This document shows positions 1 to 9,335 of a DNA stretch of 64,000 bases, piece by piece (positions within the stretch are counted from its first letter, which is position 1; each line of letters opens with the position of its first letter). The DNA comes from Nageia nagi. Taxonomy: Eukaryota > Pinophyta. The notes beneath the pieces were generated by a model. It saw only the letters and a program-made list of their open reading frames with translations, was not told the origin of the DNA and did not search any database. A program made the translations under genes and the position numbers. The stretch lies in NCBI GenBank assembly GCA_050084985.1, contig JBITNC010000001.1, positions 19,282,001-19,346,000 of the forward strand, given 5' to 3'.

Positions 1-1076
1 ACAGGATCCAGCTCGCAGCATGGAATGGTATGAAAGGTCTTGTCTATGTAATTATAAGCACGCCCACATCCATGCCTCACGTCAAACACAAGAAAACAAT
101 CTCCAAACTGTGCAAAATCATAATATTTCTCCATTCGTAGTGCCCACAACGCCTTGGGAAACTCCACTTCCAATTCCATCACAAACCCATCGCCATTGCA
201 ATCCAACCTCCATAGCCCGATTCTTCTTTCGCTGCTCATCACCGTTTCATCTCCACTCTCCTCTGATATCTGTTTAACAAAGCCTGACATAAGAAACAAC
301 TTATTAATATACGCAAACAAGGCCGGGCTTGTCTGCCTGTATTTTTCGTTATTGCCTCTGATCAACCACATCCATTCAATTTTCACAAGAGGGCGGTCAT
401 TCAGTATGGGCACCTCGGACCAACAATCTTCAATCATATCATAATCATGCTTCCAAATGTCCAGACGGTTCCCACTCGCAAACCTTTCATCATAGCCCAG
501 ATAATAAATAGCTCCTTCAAGTTCACAACTCGAAACTGGCAGATTGCAAGATATAATCCTTGCAAAATGTCGGTTCCTTCCAACAACCCACGAATGATCT
601 CCCAAATCTATATCAAAATAATATGTTGTAAAAAATCTCATATTATTATCTCCTGGAGTTGAAGTTTCTTGTCCTTGAACGGCTACTATCACGATGGGCA
701 TTTGATCGTCAGTTGGATCTGTCAAGTGCACTGACAATATCGATTTGTTAGAAAATGTGTCTCCGTAAGGAATAAATTTTACAGAACCTGTTGTAGGATT
801 GCATATCAGGTAGCGTTTTCTGCGGTGGAGGTTGTAGCATAGGTACCCGCCACGGCATGCTACGATCTCATCGACATGTTTATCTCCTGTTGTGGAATAC
901 CTGTGCAAATCTTGCACTGGAATGTTGGGGAGAGGCAGATATTTTTGTGTGGCTTCATCCAACAGGCAAGGGCGTCCTGATATTGTCTGATCATATAGAA
1001 GACCTCCATGGCTTGGCAAAGAAGTCGAATTTGAATTTTGGGTATCGAATTCCATCAACTGTTGCTGATCCATCAT
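1..1076 (-). CDS. F-box-associated/kelch-like plant protein, 3' end beyond window
   Basis: An uninterrupted minus-strand frame of about 358 codons starts at a double ATG (1071-1076) and is still open at base 1. Such length without a stop is unique in this window. The N-terminus is MMDQQQLMEF; then come GGLLYDQT, a CNPTTG segment near residue 95 and repeated aromatic/Gly-rich strands such as YYLGYDE and IGLWRLDC. This layout resembles the C-terminal domain of plant F-box proteins (F-box-associated/kelch), which bind substrates of SCF ubiquitin ligases. No F-box is visible before these repeats. Either the F-box is on an upstream exon (a plausible acceptor, TTTGCAG, ends at 1096) or the protein lacks it. 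An in-frame stop lies 19 codons before the ATG, and a TATA-like box about 145 bases upstream supports the chosen start. Base composition is richer in GC than the surroundings, as expected for a gene under selection. The family assignment is by resemblance only. Confidence 0.7.
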   Translation of the reverse strand, partial: MMDQQQLMEFDTQNSNSTSLPSHGGLLYDQTISGRPCLLDEATQKYLPLPNIPVQDLHRYSTTGDKHVDEIVACRGGYLCYNLHRRKRYLICNPTTGSVKFIPYGDTFSNKSILSVHLTDPTDDQMPIVIVAVQGQETSTPGDNNMRFFTTYYFDIDLGDHSWVVGRNRHFARIISCNLPVSSCELEGAIYYLGYDERFASGNRLDIWKHDYDMIEDCWSEVPILNDRPLVKIEWMWLIRGNNEKYRQTSPALFAYINKLFLMSGFVKQISEESGDETVMSSERRIGLWRLDCNGDGFVMELEVEFPKALWALRMEKYYDFAQFGDCFLVFDVRHGCGRAYNYIDKTFHTIPCCELDP

Positions 1077-1220
1077 GCCAAAAGTAGCAGTGATTCTGCA
1101 AACTATTGTAGAATCTAATCCCTGGACAGGTATTTACCCCTTCCTGCTCCTATAGTTTCCTGCGGAAAGTGAATATCGGTATATAATGCTACGTTGATTT
1201 CACTCTTCTATCTGCTTCAA

Positions 1221-1230
1221 TATATATATA
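1221..1230 (-). promoter_or_regulatory. TATA-like box of the F-box-like gene
   Basis: The alternating run tatatatata is followed on the minus strand by about 145 bases of mixed-composition leader before the ATG at 1076. The position fits a core promoter with a leader of roughly 100-120 bases. In an AT-rich genome such a run can occur by chance. Confidence 0.4.
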
Positions 1231-1267
1231 CTCGAGTGGTTGTGGCCATTGCCAACCGGTGCTGAGT

Positions 1268-2170
1268 TTAGTGGCCCACGATGGGAGTTTAGACTAAGGA
1301 TAAAGTCGTTTCCTTTTAAGCTTATTAAATTTGAAAGTGTCCCTTGGATTTAAGAATAATAACTAATTTGATCTTAAATATAAATAATATATATTTCTAT
1401 TAGCTTAAATATCTTTAAAATATATTTACAAAATATTGGAAGATATCAATTTAGTTGCTTATCTTAAATAGTTTTATAAATAATATATTTGTGTAAAGGT
1501 AAAGGTAAATTATATTAACGTCTACTGGTCTCTGATCTATGGGACGGATAGGATAACTTGGAGTAGGCTATTACATAGCATGTATGTCTCGGTTGTTGGT
1601 TGAGTTGGTCATGTGTTGACCTATTCCATTCCCAGTATCTTTATTTATAACTTTTTTGTATTTTTATTTAAATAATTTTATAAATAATAATGTTTGAAGA
1701 TATTAGAGATAGACACCTCCAAATTGATACTAATATATTTTTAAAATATCTAAACTAGTTTCTATTAATTGGAAATTGACAAGTAACAAATATATGACTA
1801 ATTCAAAGAATATACAATTATATGACGATTAAGTAAATTATATACAATGAAAATTATATGTAAATTAAAATAAAAATATATAAAGTAAAAATAAAGAGAT
1901 GATAGATTAGTTTAGTGGCCCACCATGGGAGTTTTGTCTAAACAAGAATTTTTTTTTAACCTTATTAAATTTGACAGAGCTTCTTGGATTTAAGAATAAT
2001 AACTTAAATGGTTTTTAATATATATAAGAGATAAATAAAGTAACAAAACATGGTTAATTCATACAATATACAATTAGAATGTGGTAAATTATATATAATT
2101 AAAGTTATAAGTAAATTAAAACAAAAATTTATATGATAAAGGTTAAGAGATTAAAACTAGGAGATATTAC
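1268..2170. repeat. Upstream region of F-box-like gene with internal repeat copies
   Basis: A block beginning GTGGCCCACGATGGGAG at about 1271 and ending ATTTAAGAATAATAACTAA near 1373 recurs, diverged, at about 1916-2010. A second block, a stretch after AAGTAACAAA rich in AATTATAT motifs, occurs near 1781-1900 and again near 2039-2160. Both blocks occur again at 6765-7160 next to the broken gene copy. This is a tandemly duplicated AT-rich promoter-distal segment; I see no gene in it. Bases 1500-1620 are a unique, less AT-rich stretch between the copies. Confidence 0.6.
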
Positions 2171-2379
2171 TATTAGATGAATATGGTTATTTTCTTTAAA
2201 TTAAAATTTTTATAATTTTTGGATTTTTAGTTGGTTTTAGGTTACTTAAAATATTTGGTTAGTAAAAATAATAGGATCTATAATAGTATAGTTTTTTAAT
2301 TGGCCTTTCATTCAGGTTGATAATGATAATCTAGAAGTAGAAGATATCAATATAAGAGAGATGAATAAACATTAGTAGA

Positions 2380-2805
2380 ATCCTTAGATAAATTGGTTGT
2401 CTCCTTCAAATGGATTCAAAAAACTAATTTTGATGGATTAAAAGTGATCCTAAGCAAACTAGGATAGATCATGTTAGATGAGGTTGGAATGACGCTCCTT
2501 TCTTTTTGTTGGCTATTTGATTGGGTATAGTTTCTAATAGCCTAGTAGATGTACAAGCATCACTAAAGATCTTCCAAGAAGGTAAGAAAATTTGAGTATA
2601 CTAGAATTCAATAAAATCAAACTCATAACGTTTAGTCTAATTGTTCATGATTTTTCTCATTTCCCTACTCAAAATTGGAAGCTAAATATTCTTTAAAATA
2701 TTATCAATTATTATAATCAATATGAAATCTATTCATTCTTACATGTCCCCAGAGAAAGAAATAAATTATTTCATCATTTTTCTAATCATCACATATTAGA
2801 TAAAG
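2380..2805 (+). pseudogene. Decayed RNase H domain of a plant LINE
   Basis: Read across stops and frameshifts, the plus strand gives WLSPSNGFKK then NFDG, later LGIVSNSLVDVQASL, then NWKLN and finally RERNKLFHHFSN. This order matches the RNase H-like domain (RVT_3) that ends ORF2 of plant L1-type LINEs: W-P-G-K-NFDG, LG-x-NN-AE-x-A-L, WKL, H-RE-N-AD-LAN. The AE and AD residues are degraded, so this is a dead copy. It lies just before an ORF1 fragment in the same orientation, an order opposite to that of a normal LINE. Confidence 0.6.
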
Positions 2806-2814
2806 GCAATATGG

Positions 2815-3475
2815 CTTGCTATGTTCATATGGTCTTCAGTAGAATTTTGGAGTGACAAAGCTCTTAGGAAGATTGTAAATGATATTGGAGAATATCAGGT
2901 TACCGATAGTTATAGATATAAGAATGTGAAAAGCAAGGAATATATCAGCAAGGCAATATTTTTAGTATGGATGGAGACTTCTATTAAATGGCTAAAAACC
3001 ATGACACTTTCATCCAGCTGGAGAGATTAGGTTCAAAATATTAAATACGAAAATTTTACCATAATGTGTTTTAACTGTCAAGAGAAAGGAAAGCTGAAGA
3101 AGCATTGTACTAAAAAAAATTTCATCAACAAATGTTAAGATCCTTAAAATCTCTACAAGAAAAGCACATGTAGAAGCGCAACTGATAAAATGAAGCACCA
3201 ATTACTCAGGAGCAAATGGATCAATCAAATCATGAGAACGATGCAGACATTCAACAGGAAGAGGTACAAATCGATAATTGTCATGAAACAAATGGCAAGA
3301 CGAACATGAAATATTCCCACGTTGACCATAGAGATGATCACCCACATATGCTAAAGCAGAATAATAGAAAGGAGACAGATGCACATAAAGGAATCAAATT
3401 GAAACGAAGTTGGGCGAACAATATCAAAGTAATGCACAACGAATGGAAAGATCACAAGAAAGCATTAACATGAAT
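2815..3475 (+). pseudogene. LINE ORF1 fragment: DUF4283-like with degenerate zinc knuckle
   Basis: The frame from 2821 reads FIWSSVEFWSDKALRKI..IGEY..TDSYRYKN, ends after SSSWRD, and continues in the same direction to CFNCQEKGKLKKHC at about 3067-3108. This is the DUF4283 plus CCHC zinc-knuckle pattern of plant LINE ORF1 proteins, which bind the element RNA. The knuckle keeps its cysteines, but the histidine position holds lysine. A further plus-strand frame at 3216-3470 (charged, rich in H, D, N and K) would be the variable C-terminal part. Stops break the frame at 3028 and after the knuckle. Confidence 0.65.
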
Positions 3476-4202
3476 GGACCCCTTGAAATGAGAAGCACAA
3501 ATCCCCACAATATGGGACACGCAGATCTCCATGACTTAGGTGGCAAAGGCATAATTCAAAATTCAAATTTGAAGGTACAATTTAATTGAACATGGAAACA
3601 ATATTAAATGAGCTTTCAAGATTAGGATAAGTGCAACAAGATAGATCCATTTTATGGTTTAAAAGGGGAAGTATTATTTTTTTATTTTTAATTTGGTTAC
3701 AATTGATTTTTAAATTTGAAGTACTTAAAGATAGAATCTTGACAATATCATTTTGGTAAAAATGTAGTATTTAAGTTTAATTTTGAAATATGTAATTTAT
3801 TCCAATACTTATATGATAGAAATTAAATTTTGATAGGAATGTATAAAAACCATTGTTTAAAGATTATTGTTTCACGATTATACTAATAATTATTGGAATA
3901 GCATAATTTGACTTAAATTAAAGTATTTTTTAAAATCCTTTTGAGAAAAGATAGTTAAGACATTGAAGAATGTTGATAATATTTTTTGGTAATTTTTTGA
4001 TAATTTTTTTTATTAATTTTTATTAGCCTTAATTACATTTTTTGAAACTGCTTTTATTTGTTGGCTTAAAGTTATTCTTTTTTAGAATAATTTTTTTTAA
4101 AATAAAATTATTAAAAAAATAAAACAACCTACTAGTTTATGGATAAGTTTGATTGAAAATTAATTGAAAAATAGAAAGTATAATTCAATTGTAAAAAAAT
4201 TA
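3476..4202. other. AT-rich intergenic stretch, no gene seen
   Basis: Very AT-rich, with runs of T and A and no codon-like pattern. It may be the decayed tail of the LINE fragment. It ends where similarity to the F-box-like gene starts. Confidence 0.6.
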
Positions 4203-4318
4203 CATATAGCTTCATTGAACAAGCTAGGGCATCTTGATATTGTTTGATTATATAGAAGACCTCCATGACTTGGCAAAGAAGTTGAATTTGAATTTTAAGT
4301 GTCCAATTCCATCAATTG
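4203..4318 (-). pseudogene. Broken copy of the F-box-like gene, 5' coding part (piece 1)
   Basis: This stretch aligns base for base, with scattered substitutions, to about 945-1060 of the intact gene (for example GAAGACCTCCATG and GGCAAAGAAG are shared). On the minus strand it encodes the first 40 or so residues, but a TAA replaces a sense codon a few residues after the LMEL motif, so it cannot make the protein. Similarity stops abruptly at 4203 on the left. On the right it stops at the LTR boundary at 4319, and the continuation is found at 6504. Confidence 0.8.
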
Positions 4319-5099
4319 TGTTAAGTATGGAGCTATACATTTAATGAGGTGATCCAATTCAATCTAATTTGGATCTCAAGTGAACATTCTTATTTAATGA
4401 AAGTGGATGGTCTAATCTGTATGCCAATAAATTGTAGGTTGATATCAAGTGTATTAAAAACTATATGCTAGGAATTGTGATCATTTAATAAGAAGATCAG
4501 ATATAGAAATCTTTAAGATCCAATGCATTAAATACAAAATTAGCTATATATGGGCCTCACCTAGTTATAAATTGATGGATTGGGTTATGAATGATAGGGG
4601 AGCACAATGCAAGTGCTTGAAAAGGTAATATGTAGCCTTTGAGAGCAAGGAGTGCTTTAATGTAATGTTGGGATGAGCATTACGGAGCTGCAATGATTGA
4701 GTGTGTGATAATTCTTATGGTGGCATTATAGAAGGATGCTCATGGAGGTATTCTTGTGATGTATTCCTCTAAAGAGAAGATGAGAGGAATTTTTTAATTA
4801 TGGTGGAGTGATTATGTTGTGGATGAAGAAGAAACCCATGTTTGAGAAGCCTACTATGAGATGCAGAGAGGATGTTATAGCAAGACTATTATACGATTCT
4901 TCCTTCATTATAATTTGTAATTGCTAGAATAATGGAATTACTATGCTGGTGTTTTCTTTAAGGATGTAGCTCAATGAGATATTGAGTGAACCTCATTATA
5001 TGATGGTGTTCTTTGTATCTTGCATGTTTGAGTTTGCTTTAGTTGTTATCGCTCATGATAAGATTGTTAAGGTTTATTGAAAAATAAAAGAACCAAACA
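4319..5099 (+). repeat. E1 5' LTR
   Basis: About 780 bases, beginning TG and ending CA (ACCAAACA). It aligns along its length to 5759-6503, with the second copy lacking a stretch around 4730-4790. The CTCATGATAAGATTGTTAAGG end is shared. Confidence 0.85.
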
Positions 5100-5758
5100 A
5101 GTGGTAACAGAGCTTAATGTTGGGTGGATTCTGGTTTTATTAGGAGCTGGGAGCTATAACAAAAATGGGTTATAGGAATTGTAACTAGGTTTGAGCTTGT
5201 ATTCAAAATTTAGAAAATTAGATAAGTAGTAAGGGAGCTTAGCCACCTCTCTTGCTCTATCCCTTCATAGATTCTATATACGAAAGATTGGAATTAGAAA
5301 GGGGTTTCCTAATGTATTGTTCTTTATTATGGAAAACTAAGAGATTGGTGAAGCAATGGGAGCAATGAAGGTAGATTGTCACGTTGCTTATTGATCACAG
5401 GAGATGGTGCAAGGTTGACTCTAATCTGGTGTGGTGGTTCAAAGAATGGTGTAAGTACAATTTAAAGGAGGGGAATATCCTTGGTGTGGCTTGAATATGA
5501 TCTTCAATAGATGTAACAGTAGTAGAGCTATCGTGAATCAAGCTCCAAGTTAGAGATGTTAAAATATCATATTGTGGTATGGGAGATTATGTTTCTTTTA
5601 TTGATCACAAAGATAAGTACATGGTTATGACATGATGATGGTTTTGAACATGGAAAAAATAATCTAGCGGAGTTAACATTCCTTGGTGGGTTGAATAATT
5701 ATCTTCAACATATGCTACAATGGTGGAGCTGTTGCAAATCAACCTCCAAGTGGGAGAT
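5100..5758 (+). other. E1 internal domain, PBS and PPT, non-coding
   Basis: The primer-binding site is at 5102-5115 and the purine-rich tract at 5743-5758. Between them no gag or pol similarity is visible and every frame is short. Confidence 0.75.
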
Positions 5759-6503
5759 TGTTAAGTATGGAGCCTAATATTTAATAAGGTGATCTGATTA
5801 GATCTTATCCAAATCTCAAATGATCATTCTTATTTAATCAAATTGGGTGGTTTAATTTGTATGCTAATAAATTATGGGTTGATATCCAATGTGCTAAAAA
5901 TTATATTCCAAAAATTATGATCATTTAATAAGAAGAATAAATACAAAAATCTATGAGATATAATGCATTAAATGTAGGCTTGGTTGTATACAAGTCTCAC
6001 CTAGTTATAAATTGATGGATTTGGTTATGAATGGTAGGGGAACACAATGTGAGTGCTTGGAAAGGCAAGATGTAGCCTTTGAGAGCAAGGAATGCTCTAA
6101 TGTAATGTTGGACTGAGCATTATAGAGTTGCGATGGTTGAGTGTGTGGTAATGCCTATGATTGTATTATGAAAGGAATTGTTTATAATCATGGTGGAGTG
6201 ATCATTCTACGGGTGAAGAAGAAACCCATGTTTGAGACACCTGCTAGGAGATGGAGAGAAAGTGTTGCAACAATTTGATTGTTTGTTTCTTCCTTCATTG
6301 TAATTTATAATATCCAAAATAATGGAATTATTATGTTGGTGTTTTCTTTGGGGATGTAGCTCAATAAGATGTTGAGTGAACCTCTTTATATGATGATGTT
6401 CTTATCTTGCATATTTGAGTTTGCTTATATTGTTATTGCTCATGTATTCTTGCTCATGGTAAGATTGTTAAGGTTTATTGAAAAATAAAAGAAATTAATA
6501 AAC
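5759..6503 (+). repeat. E1 3' LTR
   Basis: Direct repeat of 4319-5099, starting TGTTAAGTATGGAGCC. Its end, near 6503, is blurred by substitutions (AATTAATAAAC instead of ACCAAACA). Confidence 0.8.
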
Positions 6504-7160
6504 TATTGTTGATCCATCATGCAAAAAGTAATAATGAATTTGCAAACTATTATAGAATATAATCCCTAGTATGTACCCCTTCCTTGTCCTATAGTTTCCT
6601 ATGGAAAATGAATATTGGTATGTAATGCTACATTGATTTCAATTATTCTATCTGCTTCAATAATATATATATTAATGGTTATGGTCAAATATAAAAGCTA
6701 TTTTAGAAAGTTGATTGCACATGCCCTAGCCATTGTCAATCAGTGTTAAGTTTGTTCATTTTTTTAGTAGCCCACAATAGGAGTTTAGATTAATGAAAAA
6801 GTTGTTTCCTTTTACACTTATTAAATTTGAAGGTGAATAATAACTTAGTTTGAAATATAAAAATATATATTTTTGGTACTTATCAAATGATTAAGTAACA
6901 AAAAAGCATGGTTAATTTAGAGAATATAGAATTATATAATGATTAAATAAATTATGTAGAATTAAAAGCATGTGTAATTTAAATAAAGATGTATAAAAAA
7001 AGGTTAAAAGATTTAAAATGAAAGATATTAGTTTATTGGGTCACGATGAGAGTTTAGACTATGCATAAAATTATTTGCTTTAACTTTATTAATTTTGAAA
7101 GTATCCCTTGGATTTAAGAATAATAATTTGCTTGGTTTAAAGTGTAAAAAATAGGAGAAG
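6504..7160 (-). pseudogene. Broken copy of the F-box-like gene, start and upstream region (piece 2)
   Basis: Continues piece 1 after the LTR insertion. GATCCATCATGC (start codon region) is followed by the leader, the TATA-like run near 6662-6671 and the upstream repeat blocks, all paralleling 1062-2015. About 45 bases near 6690-6735 are not in the intact locus. The copy holds only the gene's first part and upstream DNA, so it is a truncated duplication rather than a processed copy. Confidence 0.75.
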
Positions 7161-8300
7161 TTTATTCATTATTCAAATTCGATCATAAATATTGTATGTT
7201 TATTAAAATCTTATCATCATTCACCACCCAATCCCTTTTGCTCCACTCGATTACTTTATCTGTATATATTGATTGATTTTTGATAAGACCTATTCCTAGT
7301 GTAACTTAAATTTATGCATATATGACTATATATATTACATGTGTATATCAAATATATTTTTGGTAATTTAATTTTTGATGACAATGATATCTCATGTGCA
7401 TATCCAATATGTTGTATGTGTACATATCAAATATATTTTTGGCAATGCATTTCCCTACTATGCATGATATATGTGCCTATATATGCACACAATATGTCAT
7501 ATATTCATTAAATATACTAATATAATAAATAGTTCAAATTGAAAAAATATCAAATTCTTCTTGGGAATTTATATGAATATACACATAACACTTCACACTA
7601 TACACATAATATTATATATATATATATATATAATAATTTAGTTATATACATACAAGATTTCTTACAAAATGAGAATTAATAAAAAAGAAACTATTTAAGC
7701 TCAAAATATAATCATTACACTAAAATAAGGGAAGCCCTATCTCCCAATTCAGTGATAGCATCCATCCACCCTAATCCCTTCAGTTCCTATGGCAAAAGCT
7801 CTTCCTAGGATGGCTACTCTTGACTATTGATAGAGAACTCTCCCTTCATCTATTATTGCTAAATAATGTTTCCACCCATAGCCTTTAACCATTGTTGGAA
7901 AATAGGAACCATTGTTGTAGAGTACCAACCTTTAGGTAAGTTACACAAAAACACTACAACCTTGTGTATTCTTCCATATTTTGCATATTCATTTAAATAA
8001 TTCTAGGGACTTATGTATGAAATATCCAAAATTATTTTTATTCCAAATTATTAAGAAAAAAACTAAACAACTTATGCAATAATTAATTAAACAGTATGAA
8101 ATTTGAAATAATGTAAAAAAATCAACATCAAAATCCAACAAATAAGAGATCCAAGCATCCAATAATGAGATATATCGATAATAATCAAAGTATAATAACA
8201 AAATAGACTAAATGTTTGGCTCAAAGAATTAGAGATCTAGTAAGGAAAATTTCATAAAGCTTAACTGGATGGAGGTCTAAGTTTGGAATATGGAATAATT
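7161..8300. other. AT-rich region with short repeats, no gene seen
   Basis: It contains two near-identical 27-base stretches ending CAAATATATTTTTGG, at about 7340-7363 and 7418-7442, plus a TA run at 7613-7632. A hydrophobic 70-codon frame on the minus strand at 7989-8201 has no recognisable motif and is probably chance. Confidence 0.5.
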
Positions 8301-8891
8301 ATCCAAAATATGAAATCTCACATTTAATACTGGACACTACACTACTATATCCTCAAACCCTTAATTTGAATACTAAAATCATAATGAACCACTCCATCAA
8401 TTGGATGTACCATTGATGGTCTTTCAACTACCAGAATTAATGTTGTATAGAACCCCATAAATCTTATGAAGGATTCACTCCTATGAACATAAGGATTTTC
8501 ATCCTTGGTCCATATAAAAATCCTTAAGTATTTTCATCCTTAGGAAGCCTACTTACTATAGGTGTTCATTTGCATGAAGGGATGAGAATTAGCAAGTTAC
8601 TCACTTAAGAGATATAAGAAAATAGATGAATAATATGCTTTCACAATGATGTGCTTGTCCTTTTTATAGGTGAACTTGAAATTATCATTAAGTGGTTGTC
8701 CAACCCAACCTAAAAGGTTCTAATAATAAAACCATCATATTTATTTAAATTACTCTAAAAATGTCCTTAGAAGAGAGATGCCTCACCAAGATGTTCAATT
8801 GTAGCATTTTTACATCTTAAATGAGATGGCCCATCCATAGGAATAATGTAAATGCATTTAATATGAAAATACATCTAAATATCACAAAACA
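8300..8891 (-). repeat. E2 3' LTR of a minus-strand chromovirus (left limit unknown)
   Basis: The right edge at 8891 (CACAAAACA) is followed by the complement of a purine tract (8892-8912, CCCCTTTAAGGAGG). This is the expected junction between the interior and the 3' LTR of a minus-strand element. No partner LTR is present in the window, so the left edge is only a guess. Confidence 0.45.
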
Positions 8892-9335
8892 TCATTATCA
8901 CCCCTTTAAGGAGGAGTGTCCTACTCCAAGAGATAATATCAAAGCATGGAATACAAAGATGTATGGGGTACTAAAATATTGCCCCTCCTAAATTGCTTTT
9001 CCCCAAGTAATTGAAGACTAGATGATGAAGGCTTTTAGGTCCTTCCTATGTAGTATACTCCTTTGGAAAACTCTTCCATTTCATCAAGTGGTCAATGATG
9101 ACCCGATTCCTCAACTTATTTTCTATTGTCTCAAGGATGTATTTTGGTTCCAAAATTATCTTACCTTCATGATTAACTAGTGATAACTTTATTGAAGATG
9201 CAACATATTTTCTAATATCCTTCTTAAAGCAAGAAACATGATACAAATTATGAAGGTTGCTAATAGATGGTCATTCCAACTCAATTTCATCTCAATTTCA
9301 ACCTTACATAAGATCCTATAGGGCCCATTTTATTT
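8892..9335 (-). pseudogene. E2 pol 3' end: integrase tail and chromodomain of Ty3/gypsy chromovirus
   Basis: The minus-strand frame at 9046-9246 reads YHVSCFKK, then EGKIILEPKYILE, KLRNRVI and HLMKWKSFPKEYTT. This is the conserved junction in plant chromoviruses: the end of integrase (FHVSCLKK), then a chromodomain (EPE-x-IL, R-x-R, LVKW-LP-EATWE). The tryptophan after EYTT is a stop. Just upstream, LELPS-like residues appear in a shifted frame. The chromodomain helps target integration to particular chromatin. Everything upstream of the integrase tail is missing. Confidence 0.75.

Larger units (their letters stand above)
4319..6503 (+). mobile_element. E1: compact non-autonomous LTR retrotransposon
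   Basis: Two direct repeats starting TGTTAAGTATGGAGC enclose only about 660 bases without coding capacity. A primer-binding site follows the first LTR (TGGTAACAGAGCTT, tRNA-Met type as in Ty1/copia elements). A polypurine tract, CCAAGTGGGAGAT, precedes the second LTR. Flanks carry aattg (4314-4318) and tattg (6504-6508), a 5-base TSD with one change. The element interrupts the broken F-box-like copy. Long LTRs around a tiny non-coding interior suggest a TRIM/LARD-like derivative mobilised by a copia partner; that class assignment is inference. Confidence 0.85.

Noticed and set aside
3202-3384. Minus-strand 60-codon frame
   Set aside because: Shadow of the plus-strand LINE ORF1 tail.
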